DNA of 64,000 nt. It comes from Sphagnum compactum (taxonomy: Eukaryota > Bryophyta > Sphagnopsida > Sphagnales). The position numbers and the translations under genes were made by a program. Below are positions 11,280-20,219 of this stretch, piece after piece. Under the pieces are notes generated by a model. It made no database searches, was not told the origin of the DNA, and saw only the letters and a list, made by a program, of their open reading frames with translations. Where the stretch lies: assembly GCA_965153455.1 (NCBI GenBank), contig OZ234496.1, forward strand, positions 12,888,304 to 12,952,303, given 5' to 3'. Numbering within the stretch: position 1 is the first letter of the stretch; each line of letters starts with the position of its first letter.

Positions 11280-13337
11280 TCAAGGTGCTGTAGGAGAACA
11301 TGATGAACAATACCAAATGCCGGCAGGAACTTGAGTGAGCTCTGGTTTGAGGCAGAAAAGATGGTATCCACCATTGCAATTATCGCAAAGCAACATCTGA
11401 TCAGCATCGTCTGTCCTCTGACATACCTGACATGGGTAGTCAAGTGGAGGAATCCATGTCGATGTGATGATGGTAGGATCCAAATTCGGCAGGTGGCAGG
11501 GTGCACAATTTTTGGAATGATCTCGAATTGTGCGTCCGTCGGCTCCTTGCAATTCCAACACACCTGAAGCCCTGATCGCCTTAATCCTCAAGATAGTGCG
11601 ACTGGAAAAAGTGTCCAAAGTATCATTAGGTTGTCGCTGAAGATACACAAAATCACCAACATCAAATTGTCTCACCTTAGGTTTGTAACTGCCACCTCGT
11701 GTGTGTGCATATCGTAAGGTGTCTCGATGTTGTGCGATGGACAAGTTCTCCATGGCCATGGGCATAACCCTCCTGAATAGGGCTGCCCTTTCTGCCATGA
11801 TCTTAGCCCAAGTGGTTGGAGAATCCAAGTCCACAACCTGGTCCATTTGAGCAGCAATGGAAGATGGTGGAATGGGATGTCTCCCAAAAAGTAGAAAGTA
11901 AGGAGAGAAATGAAACAAAGAGGCGTGTTTGGACATCCTGTAACCCATGGCAATGTAAGGGAGGGCCAGGTCCCAATCCTCTTTGTTCCTAGTGAGGCAA
12001 ATCTTCCGAAGTCCTTTCTTGCATGTTTGAACCATCCTCTCTACAAGGCCATCAGCTTGGGGATGGTCTCTTGAAGTCCGCCGATGGTCAATGAGAGCAT
12101 GGTCAAGTAGGTCTTGGAATTCTCCTCTGAATTCTAATCCTTGATTAGTAAGGCACTCAGCACAAGCCCCAAACCTACTTAGAACCTGTTGTAAGAAAGC
12201 CTGGCTAGTGCTGTGTGATGACTTGTCCGGTAGCGCAACAAGTTCGACCCACTTTGAAAAATGCTCAATCATAATCATGATGTAGACATTACCCCTGGAG
12301 GTCTGTGGTAATTCTCCAGCTAAATCACATGACCATCGATAGAACATGCCCTGAATAGGTAGTGGAGAAAGAGTGAGCTGTCGAGAGGAGAAGGAAGTTC
12401 TCACTCTATCACATTGTTCACACCTAACAATGACGTCTCGGACTTGAGCATACATACCTCTCCAATGGTAATGAGGAGCGAGAAGGCTATAAGTACGCTT
12501 AACTCCAAAATGTCCAAGCTCCGAGTGTACCTTCTGAATAAGACCAGGCCGTTCATGTGGTGGTGGAACCACTCTGTCGCCTTGTGGTAAGCATCGGACG
12601 AGGTGATTGTCCCTCCATGAGTAGCGTTTGGATCGCTGTTGTATGCGATCCCGTTGTCTTGATGTAACTTGGGGAGGGTATTCCCCATGTTGAAGAAACC
12701 CCAGAGTGTCCAAGTCTTCCCATATATCCAAAATGGGATGCTCAACCAGGTTACATTGCAGTAATGCAAGATAACTAGATGCCTCAGATACATGTATTGC
12801 TGGGATCTGGTCAAAATCTTGCCTGGCTTCTGAAAAATCTTCAAAGGTAGTGAGGGGTCTTCGTGACATGGTATCTGCATTCTGATGTGTAATACCAGGT
12901 CGGTGAATAACCTTGAACTCATACTCTTGAAGTATAAGCGCCCAACGAGCTAACTTACCAGTAAGCTTATTGTTGGTCATCAACCACTTGATAGGCTGGT
13001 GGTCCGTATACAGAGTGAAATTGGTGCCATAAAGATAGGGCCTGAAATGTATGACGGCCCATACAACAGCAAGGCACTCCCCCTCGTATGAAGAGTAGTT
13101 GCTCTCAGCCTTGTTGTTGCTTCGAGATGCATAGGCGATAACATATTCATTGCCTTCCTCATCAAGTTGGCCCAGAATAGCTCCAATACCAAGAGCACTC
13201 CAGTCAGTGTGTAGAATGAAGACCTTGCTGAAATCAGGTCTTCTCAGAATGGGAAACTCTGAAAGCTTTTCCTTGAGTGTGTTGAAAGCTTCCTGAGCCT
13301 CTTCACTCCATGTCCAAGCAACATCCTTCTTTAACAA
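11280..13337 (-). CDS. RNase H - integrase - PHD finger part of pol (open but cut off from RT)
   Basis: 685 residues. RNase H comes first (FILHTDWSALGIGAILG, SNYSSYEGECLAVVWAV, LYTDHQPIKWL). The integrase follows: an HHCC zinc-binding module (VHSELGHFG ... CEQCDRV), then the core with the first Asp in WSCDLAGEL and the Glu in QADGLVERM. The second core Asp is Asn (ECLTNQGLEF, codon AAT at 12144-12146). After a basic tail with a GDFVYL-type fold, the last 50 residues form a PHD finger: Cys at 1, 4, 16, 19, His 24, Cys 27, 42, 45, a C4HC3 pattern (about 11283-11432). PHD fingers read histone-tail marks; here it sits where many chromoviruses carry a chromodomain. It is in frame with the integrase and ends 40-odd bases before the polypurine tract. 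Confidence 0.88.
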   Translation of the reverse strand: MLKKDVAWTWSEEAQEAFNTLKEKLSEFPILRRPDFSKVFILHTDWSALGIGAILGQLDEEGNEYVIAYASRSNNKAESNYSSYEGECLAVVWAVIHFRPYLYGTNFTLYTDHQPIKWLMTNNKLTGKLARWALILQEYEFKVIHRPGITHQNADTMSRRPLTTFEDFSEARQDFDQIPAIHVSEASSYLALLQCNLVEHPILDIWEDLDTLGFLQHGEYPPQVTSRQRDRIQQRSKRYSWRDNHLVRCLPQGDRVVPPPHERPGLIQKVHSELGHFGVKRTYSLLAPHYHWRGMYAQVRDVIVRCEQCDRVRTSFSSRQLTLSPLPIQGMFYRWSCDLAGELPQTSRGNVYIMIMIEHFSKWVELVALPDKSSHSTSQAFLQQVLSRFGACAECLTNQGLEFRGEFQDLLDHALIDHRRTSRDHPQADGLVERMVQTCKKGLRKICLTRNKEDWDLALPYIAMGYRMSKHASLFHFSPYFLLFGRHPIPPSSIAAQMDQVVDLDSPTTWAKIMAERAALFRRVMPMAMENLSIAQHRDTLRYAHTRGGSYKPKVRQFDVGDFVYLQRQPNDTLDTFSSRTILRIKAIRASGVLELQGADGRTIRDHSKNCAPCHLPNLDPTIITSTWIPPLDYPCQVCQRTDDADQMLLCDNCNGGYHLFCLKPELTQVPAGIWYCSSCSPTAP

Positions 13338-13339
13338 TG

Positions 13340-14499
13340 CATAGAGAGGATGAGCAATAGTACTGAAGTCTTGGACATAAATCCTGTAGTAATTACATAG
13401 TCCGGAAGCTCCTCAAAGTGTGAACATCAGTAGGATCGGGCATCTCCAAAATGGCTACTACTTTGGCCCAATGAGCCATAATACCATTTGGCAAAATTCT
13501 ATGTCCAAGGTAGACTACTGAAGTGACAGCAAACTCACACTTTTTAGGATGGATCTTCATATTGACTTCGTGGAGCCTCTTGAATAACTCCTCAAGATGA
13601 GCCAAGTGCTGTAGGAGTCCCTTGCTATGCACTAGGACATCATCTATGTAGCATTTCAGGAAATCTGCCCCTTCGAGAACCTGGTCCATGACTCGTTGAA
13701 AGAAGACAGGTGCATTCTTCAATCCAAAAGGCATCACAAGCCATTCCCACAACTTGTTGCTTCCATGGAATGTTGTTTTCTTGCGATCCTTTGCAACGAG
13801 CACAATCTGGTTGAAGCCTTGCCTCAGATTCACAATTGTGAAGATGTTTGAGTCTCCAATGTTATCAAACAGTTCTTCAGGGATGGGCATGGGGTACCTG
13901 TCCTGAGGTGTAACCAGGTTCAAAGGCCTATAATCCCCGCACATCCTCTTCTCAGTCCATAATCCTTCTTTGCTGGCATTACTGTAGCGGCTGCGAAATT
14001 AGAACTTGATGGCTGAATGAGACCGGCCTCATGGAGCTCTTTGCATCTTTCATCTACCAATTCCCATTCATGTTTGCTCAACCTATGCCTCCTTCAATAG
14101 ACGGGTGTCTCATCTATAAGGTCTATAGAACTGCATGGTCTTACACCTACCTAAGTCTTTCATTGAGAATGCGAACACATTCTCATACTTAATTAGCAAG
14201 TCTGTGACCTGGTCTCTCTCCTTCTTGGTGAGCTGGTTCCCCATAACAAAAGGGTAGTTGGAAACACATGGAATGGAGTTGGAAAGTGTGTTTGAAGAAC
14301 CTGGTGTATTGGGTTCTCCATTATCCAACTCCGTAGATTCGTAGAAGGTTGTAATTGTTTCTCCAGAAGCTGATGTACCTCCAAGTGTATTAGACATAAC
14401 TTGAGTCAAATTACATGGTACCTCCTCCCCCCCAACACTGAGAGTGAAATGTAGAGTGTTGAAGATAGGCAAGTGTACTTGGTCAGGGTGCCATGTGGT
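13340..14499 (-). pseudogene. Reverse transcriptase domain of pol, frameshifted
   Basis: A linker after the methyltransferase leads into KYENVFAFSMKDLGRC, the usual lead-in to Ty3/gypsy RT. The frame breaks near 14110 and is restored in another frame as HRLSKHEWELVDERCKELHE, with a TGA near 14094. It returns near 13960 to MCGDYRPLNLV. The catalytic YIDD box is intact in CYIDDVLVHS (about 13620). A further shift near 13418 separates the RT thumb/connection from the RNase H frame. These breaks mean no full RT could be made from this copy. Confidence 0.88.
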
Positions 14500-15528
14500 T
14501 GCATCGTCAGAGCTGCAAGCTGATTGAGTCAGTGTTGGTGTTGTGTACATTTGAAAGAGTACACAGGTTACCAATAACCATGTAAGGGAGTTCAGGTCCA
14601 TGCTTCTCCCGAGTAGAGCGTTACGCTCCAATCTAGTCACCTTGGTGTGACTAGTAGTGCCAGTTTGGAACCCCATAGCCCTTTCTCTTTCTTATGGGCT
14701 TGGTTCATCCCAAGTGGCTGAAGCATGACGATACACCAAGCCTGGTCCATCTCCCTGAAAGGCGTGTGCTCCAGGGAAGGAGACAAAGGTGGGCCAAGCA
14801 CCTCTTGGTTTTCCTATTGTATTCGCAGGAAACCAAGGAGGTTTCTCTTGCCTTGTAACTGGTTGGCAAGAGCTCTGATCATCCAATATGTGAGAAACCT
14901 GCAGGTTGTGGTCTCTGATGGTGTATCTCAGAGCCAACTGCAGAATTGAAAGTGGTGCAAGGTTGGTCCACCAGTTGCGCAGCCGGTGCGCATAGGAACC
15001 GCATTGTGCTGCATCGAGTAGGAGTGGCTCTCCAAGGTAATGTTTGACAAGTGTGTAGTGCTCCTGGACTTTCTCCCTCTGGTCACGCTGAGAAGGGGTG
15101 TTCTCAATTACATAACCAAGCGTAGGGGAAATGGATTGAGCCCAGGTAATCAATCGTACCATGTCCGTGAAGAGACCGGATCTTGTGTCACTCAAGCCTT
15201 CTCCAAATCCAGCTGCTGAAAATCCTTGACACTCCCAACCTGAAATGATGAGGTCCACGGGGCCAAGTAATTCCATATGCTTATTCTGAATTAATTGTAT
15301 GTTAGGGGGTAAGAAAGTGAAACTGGCTTTCCATGCGGTGGTTGTAAACTGTTGTGGAAATCTGGTTGTGAGCTCCATCATTCTCGATGCTGCCACTTGC
15401 CTTGCAATAGGATCAATGTCTACGTAGAAATACCTTCGAACCACCATCCCTGACTGTAGTAGGGCTTCGAGACCTGTACCAATACCACCAAAGAGCTCTA
15501 GTAATGTAATCCCTTCCTTAGGTGGTGT
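14500..15528 (-). pseudogene. DNA (cytosine-5) methyltransferase domain inside pol
   Basis: C5 DNA methyltransferases transfer a methyl group from S-adenosylmethionine to cytosine. Visible motifs in order: I LLELFGGIGTG (from about 15504); II with the acidic FYVDIDP; IV DLIISGWECQGFS with the nucleophilic Cys codon at 15229-15231; VI YVIENT with its Glu near 15105; VIII-like YAHRLRNWW; then, past the TAA at 14692-14694, IX-like ERERAMGF and X LLGRSMDLNSL near 14616. The motif IV Pro before the Cys is Glu, and ENV is ENT. The stop falls between motifs VIII and IX, so the copy is broken. There is no separate start; the frame is that of gag and protease, which argues for a polyprotein domain rather than a passenger gene. 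The subfamily (DNMT3/DRM-like, CMT-like or bacterial-type) is not resolved by eye. Confidence 0.85.
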
Positions 15529-16902
15529 CTAGGTGATTAGCTGACGGAGTAATGGCTTAATCGGTTCGCCATGGCTCTCCATGCTTTCAAAACTAGACAA
15601 AGCTTTGACCAAGGGCTTGTGGGCTACTTTGAACCTTTGTAAAACCTCTGGTCCATGTTGAATGTCAGTAGGAACCACCCTCAAGCTTTCAGTAGCTTGA
15701 GCGTAAGCTATCTCCTCTTCATCTCCCTCTATCCATTCGTGGCTAGCTTGTTGGATGTAGGAAATGGTGTGTGCTTCCTTGAGCATACAATGGTGAGCCA
15801 TAGGACTATGGTTCCCATGTAAATCAAGGGGTATGTATCCCAGGTGGTGGCCATCAGTCTCCCAATCCATTCGGTAGTACGCATGTTCGAACCAGTTGTC
15901 AATTGTGAAACCTGGTGGAAACAGGACCTCTTGCCCAATGAGCACATCGTAACTAGTGGCATTGGTGACTAAACATCTAACCTGTAGGCAAAGCTCCTGA
16001 TCTGTACCTTCATTGAAATTAAGTGCAATCAAATCCGAGCTCTCCCCAAGTACCTCCTCTACGCTCCCACTAGCGGTGCGAATGTGCCACATAGATTTTC
16101 GTAGTTTGGAGTCGAGCATGCCCATCTTCTTGGCGAATTGAACTCCAAGAATCACTGGTTGGGCACCTGTTACAAGAAGAACCACTCTGGGTGTATGTCC
16201 TCCCACCTGGATTGCTGACTTAGTATTGTCGACAATGGCAACTCCGGTGGCGATGGAAGTTCTCTCACTAGGCACCACCTTCGGAAATGAGTGAGAGACT
16301 TTGTGGAGAGAATGGCTATCCACAACGCCTTTGCTGAGTAACAAATCCACAAGTGAGGTGTTCTTAACTCCCTTCTGATATGTGAATGTAGAATCAGAAG
16401 TAGGAAAGCTCACTAGTTTAGCCATGCCAGAACTAGTGACCAGATTACGAACGCCATCTACAACACGTGAACCAATCGAATGTCTCTCCAAGGTGTTGGA
16501 TGGGACCTCTGTAGCATGTGGATTAGGGATTGGTAGAGGACCTGATGTAGTGTTCAAGGTATCCTTTAAGATTGCAATTATGTCCCTGGTGCTTAGCTTC
16601 AAATCTTGAAAACTAAACAATGGTGTACTCACAAGCTTTTGCGCCACTTCATGCATTTGAAGTTGGCATTCCATAAGTTGATCAGTGGAAAATTGTGTGT
16701 TTTCCTGATGTACATGTACTCCTGGGACATGAGAATTTGATGCTTTAACAACTTGTGGTGTAGTAGTCTCCTCCCCCCTCGCCAACAAGGTGCGTTCTTC
16801 TTCCATGTTGAGAGGACGAAAAGATTGTGGCATGACTGCTCGAGCTCCTCTAGCCCTGGTAATAGGACTTGAACCAGATACGAGTCCATCAGTATGAATT
16901 AC
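15529..16902 (-). pseudogene. Retropepsin-like protease region of pol
   Basis: Same frame as gag, beginning right after its TAG. The retropepsin-like core reads VVLLVTGAQPVILG, then an expected flap-like stretch and SYDVLIGQEVL in place of the usual family motif. The catalytic aspartate of the D-T/S-G triad is replaced by valine (codon GTA at 16171-16173), so this copy should be inactive as a protease. The N-terminal 200 residues are a poorly conserved linker. The ORF ends in TAG at 15529-15531, after which the methyltransferase continues in the same frame. Known role in the family: cleavage of the polyprotein in the particle. Confidence 0.7.
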
Positions 16903-18675
16903 CTACCTAGTGGCAGAAACTCTGGGTGCCACACTAGCTTCTTGTGCCGCGACATAAGAAGGGCAAAAAGAAGTAGCCAATTCTGGTGTGAGACTAGAAT
17001 TGTGTGGAGTGGAAAGAACATACTCCCCAACCATTGCATCGTGTGGAAGGCCATAGAACGACCTAGGAGGTCCCTCGCGTGATCCTAAACCTTGTACAGG
17101 TTGGGCATGACTAGCTGGTTGGGAGGACTTGCCTTTTAGATTAGCAAGTTGGGCCCTCAATGATTCGAGTTCATTTTGTAAAGTCTGAACTTGAATTGCA
17201 TGGGCTTGAAGCACCTCCCTCTTATCAGCATTGTGCTCCTTCTTCTTAGCATTCTTGTTGGAATTACCCTTGGTGGGCAAAGCCTGAGTGGAAGGCTGAG
17301 GTGCCTTGGCTTTCGTTTGAGGGACAGCGGAAGATGCTGGCAGATTTTGCCGTTGTAATCGGAGTTGCTTCCGCTCTGGGAACTTGGCAAAACAGACAGA
17401 TTCATGATGTCCCTCTTTCCCACAATAATCACAAAAGAGATCCTCGGAAGGAATGTTGCACTCACTAGCTTTGTGGGCAGGATTGCCACAGTAGTTGCAA
17501 GAAGGTAGGATGGGTGTAACCGAGTGCACCGCTTTAGTCCTTGAAGAAGAATGTGATGATCTAGTTGGTGCAGCTAGTGTAGGTTGAGGCCTTGAACGTG
17601 ATGGAGGCCTCATAGTACTGGCCTCATAGTGTGCATGAGCCAGTTCTAGCTTTTCGGAAATGTTGTACACATCTAGCAAAGTGTACGAATCTCCAAATTC
17701 TGCAAAGACCCGTTGCAAAACCTGCGCGTGCAGTGTTGGAGTACCTTCCAACGAACGAAGATACCGGTGGGCAGCTTCTAGGTCTGTGATGCTCTGGGTA
17801 TCTTCTTTGAGTTTGAGAAGCCTCCTGTAGAGCATCTTGAGGGTTTCATCCTTCTGCCGCGAGAAAGTGGCGAGCTGTAGAATTTTTTCAGAACTTTTGA
17901 CTGGAAATTCCAACTCAAGAATTCGAAAGAATTCCCCCACTGGATCAACAAAAGCTGGCGCATCAATGGTGGGAGGAATGTTTGCAGTAGCAGCAATGAG
18001 TTGTTGAGGAGAGAGGTTTACCGAGGTAGGTACCGGGTCTGGATTATTCAGCACAGTCCCGTGATGTGCAATTGCAGCTTGCAATGCAGCTTGAGAGGCG
18101 GTGGCGATGGCTATGGCATAAGCTGGATTGGGAGCTTGGGTGACACCCAAAATCCTTGCAGAATGTTGCTCGTAGACATCCAATGCCTCATAATGCACAT
18201 AACAGGCCAATTGCTTAAATGCAAACGCTTCGGTGTAATTAGCACCATACTTCAGCTCCAATTCACAGACCACTGTTGAGAAAGTTACCTTGAACTCCTT
18301 CAACGAAATAGTACCTGGCCTTCCGCTGAACTTCTCTATTCTCCCAGAGGAACTACTGACCTCCATGGTGTATATGGGTGTTGAAGTCACAGGTTGCAAC
18401 GGAGTATACGGTGATGGTGCGAAAGTAGGTACAGCAACAAGTGTACCCCACTGATTGACCCCTCCAAATGGACTTTGATGCACTGTTGATGTAGTGTAAC
18501 TAGAACTTGAATTCCTAATAGGAGTAGTACTAGATGACGATGGTGCTGTGGATGCTTGGTGGTACCGTCGTGAAGATCGTGAACTCAAAGATATTGGTTC
18601 GAAGGGTTGTGTGTTACTTCGTAATTGATACCTTGGCTCTGGATGAGTAATGCTACTTTCATCATCCGAGGACAT
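16903..18675 (-). CDS. gag: Retrotransposon Gag (nucleocapsid) protein
   Basis: 590 residues. The first 110 or so are Ser/Thr-rich and low in complexity. The middle (about 110-340) fits a retrotransposon gag matrix/capsid region. Two CCHC zinc knuckles follow (CNYCGNPAHKASEC and CDYCGKEGHHESVC, both C-x2-C-x4-H-x4-C), which in this class bind the genomic RNA. A Lys/Gln-rich, coiled-coil-like segment follows (HADKREVLQ... through LRAQLANLKG). The start at 18675 lies just after the primer-binding region and begins MSSDDESS. The frame is open throughout and ends in TAG; the same frame continues into the protease region, so the ancestral product may have been a Gag-Pol fusion, or the stop may have been read through. 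Confidence 0.85.
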   Translation of the reverse strand: MSSDDESSITHPEPRYQLRSNTQPFEPISLSSRSSRRYHQASTAPSSSSTTPIRNSSSSYTTSTVHQSPFGGVNQWGTLVAVPTFAPSPYTPLQPVTSTPIYTMEVSSSSGRIEKFSGRPGTISLKEFKVTFSTVVCELELKYGANYTEAFAFKQLACYVHYEALDVYEQHSARILGVTQAPNPAYAIAIATASQAALQAAIAHHGTVLNNPDPVPTSVNLSPQQLIAATANIPPTIDAPAFVDPVGEFFRILELEFPVKSSEKILQLATFSRQKDETLKMLYRRLLKLKEDTQSITDLEAAHRYLRSLEGTPTLHAQVLQRVFAEFGDSYTLLDVYNISEKLELAHAHYEASTMRPPSRSRPQPTLAAPTRSSHSSSRTKAVHSVTPILPSCNYCGNPAHKASECNIPSEDLFCDYCGKEGHHESVCFAKFPERKQLRLQRQNLPASSAVPQTKAKAPQPSTQALPTKGNSNKNAKKKEHNADKREVLQAHAIQVQTLQNELESLRAQLANLKGKSSQPASHAQPVQGLGSREGPPRSFYGLPHDAMVGEYVLSTPHNSSLTPELATSFCPSYVAAQEASVAPRVSATR

Positions 18676-18694
18676 GGTGTTGTCCCATGCCCCA
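18676..18694 (-). other. Candidate primer-binding site
   Basis: TGGGGCATGGGACAACACC on the minus strand follows the LTR end by six bases and directly precedes the gag ATG. It starts with TGG as expected for pairing with a tRNA CCA end. It does not match the common initiator-Met primer-binding site, and I cannot name the tRNA. Confidence 0.4.
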
Positions 18695-18889
18695 AAATTT
18701 TGTACTAATATAATCTTTCAATTATAAAATTCTAACACAATGTATGGTTTGAATCTCCCTAATTGTAGGACGATAGTATGGCAGAATGCAGCAAGATAGG
18801 CTGCAGGACACAACACCACACGATGCACGACCATAATGCGCAGAACTCAGGAAACAGGACTACAGTACGGTAGTACGCAGGACGCAGGA

Positions 18890-19100
18890 CGGCAGTACGG
18901 TGATGTCAGCAGTGACGTAGGCAGGACGCGGGACGACAACACGATGACGTCAACAGTGACGCAGGCAGGACGCAAAACATCAGTACGGTGACGTCAGCAG
19001 GACGCAGGACGGCAGGCGCAGGACATCAGTACGGTGACATCAACAATGACGTAGGCAGGACGACAGCACGATGACGTCAGCAGTGACGCAGGACAGTCCG
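18890..19100. repeat. About five 44-bp repeats with TGACGTCA motifs in the LTR
   Basis: Units with an ACGRTGAYRTCARCA core recur at about 18897, 18941, 18985, 19031 and 19068, separated by GCAGGACG-rich spacers. Several contain the full palindrome TGACGTCA, the site bound by bZIP factors of the TGA/CREB type, and nearly all contain TGACG. The array sits downstream of the TATA box, in what would be R/U5. It is the most CG-dense stretch of the element. Confidence 0.75.
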
Positions 19101-19313
19101 ACGAACGTCGGACGGACGTCGGACGGACCAAGGTCGCAGCGATGGCGCTGCAACCAGTTTTTCTAGAATTGAAATGCAAGCAAGAAAGAAATGAAGTGTA
19201 TGTAAACGGTGGCCGTGCAATGGCCGTCGTGAGCATCTAGAAATCCTAGCTTATGATGGAGAAAACTCCTGACAAAGGAATTCTAAAAAAACTAAAGGAG
19301 AAGGGCAGAGCTT

Positions 19314-19325
19314 GGCCCTTTTATA
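19314..19325 (-). promoter_or_regulatory. LTR TATA box
   Basis: TATAAAAGGGCC on the minus strand, a good match to a plant RNA polymerase II TATA box. It lies inside the 5' LTR; transcription would start about 25-30 bases further on and read through the CG-rich array into gag. Confidence 0.7.
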
Positions 19326-19477
19326 CAGCCACCAAAGCTGAAACCCTAAATACCTAATAGCGTATAGTCACTTATGAGCGCACATTAACCCTACAAACGT
19401 ACATTAACCCTCAAAAGACATGATGGGCATGCCCGTAGCCGGCCATCATGTATGAGGCCGTGCATACGGGCATGACA

Positions 19478-20219
19478 TTTTTTCAATTGTGTTTTTTTAT
19501 TCATTTTATTTATGTTCAAGTTAAAAAGATCTAACTATTTTTTTTCTATTAAGATTTCTCATTTTGCGGATTTTATTTTATTTTAGGGTGTCTTTTCACC
19601 CTTTGGTGTAGGCTTGTTTTATCATTCTTTTTTAATGTTTTTATAATTGTGGGTTTTTGAAGGTTTTTTCTTAGGTTTTGGTTTAGGTCTTTTTTTAGGG
19701 TCTTTTTCTAAGGTTTGGTTTGGGGGTTGTTTAGAGTTTACGGTTATTGGGGTTTTCTAGGTTGTTTTGGGGTTTAGTTTTAAGGGTTTATTTAAGGTTT
19801 CTTTTAAGGCTTCTTTATCAAGTTTGTTTAATGGCATCTTTTAAGGTTTCTTCTTATTTCCATGGCTTCCTTTCGAGCCATGCCTCATCAAACGTGGGCA
19901 GTTTCAATAGTTCTTTGTCAAACTTTGATGAAAAGATGTTTCAAATGGCACATTGTCAACATCAAATTGTGTATGTTGTTGTAGTTGTCGGCACCAACAT
20001 ATTAGAGCTTTTCAACACAAATGAATTAAATTGAGGTGCCAAGCAATTGGTTGATCGAGTGGTAGGTGTTCGAAATGTGTTCAATATAATGTGAGCAATT
20101 TTAGGTTTGTTCAAAACCTATAAAACTTCAATCCGCTGGAATTCAATGAATTAATGGCATTGGTTGTCCCAGTCATTTGAAGCCATGCTAGATCCACTAG
20201 TGAGGCCCATATTGTGATC
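19478..20219. other. G/T-rich stretch with no gene seen
   Basis: Repeated GGTTTAGG-, AGGTTTT- and AAGGTTTC-type words over about 19580-19850, stops in most frames. The 96-codon open frame at 19747-20034 shows no recognisable domain. Part of it (SSLSNFDEKMFQMAHCQHQ...) could be the far upstream part of the Harbinger relic that follows, but this is not firm. Confidence 0.5.

Larger units (their letters stand above)
11160..19477 (-). mobile_element. Ty3/gypsy-type LTR retrotransposon encoding a DNA methyltransferase and a PHD finger (decayed, no 3' LTR seen)
   Basis: Read on the minus strand, the element runs 5' LTR - primer-binding region - gag with two CCHC knuckles - protease-like domain - C5 DNA methyltransferase - reverse transcriptase - RNase H - integrase - PHD finger. 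Integrase downstream of RT/RNase H places it in the Ty3/gypsy order. Gag, protease, methyltransferase and the start of RT all lie in one reading frame, separated only by stops at 16903-16905 (TAG), 15529-15531 (TAG) and 14692-14694 (TAA). Frame breaks follow near 14110, 13960 and 13418. The 5' LTR is recognisable, but no matching 3' LTR was found below 11160, so the copy is probably truncated there. It is CG-richer than its surroundings and clearly foreign to the AT-rich flanks. Confidence 0.88.
18701..19477 (-). repeat. 5' LTR of the methyltransferase retrotransposon (777 bp)
   Basis: On the minus strand the segment starts TGTCATGCCCG and ends TTAGTACA, so it has TG...CA termini with short inverted ends. 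It holds a TATA box about 150 bases in and is followed six bases later by a TGGGG primer-binding candidate and then the gag start. The boundaries are inferred from these marks because no second LTR is present for comparison; the outer end could be off by some bases. Confidence 0.6.

Noticed and set aside
12401-12922. 173-codon frame on the minus strand inside pol
   Set aside because: It is an alternative frame of the RNase H/integrase coding region.
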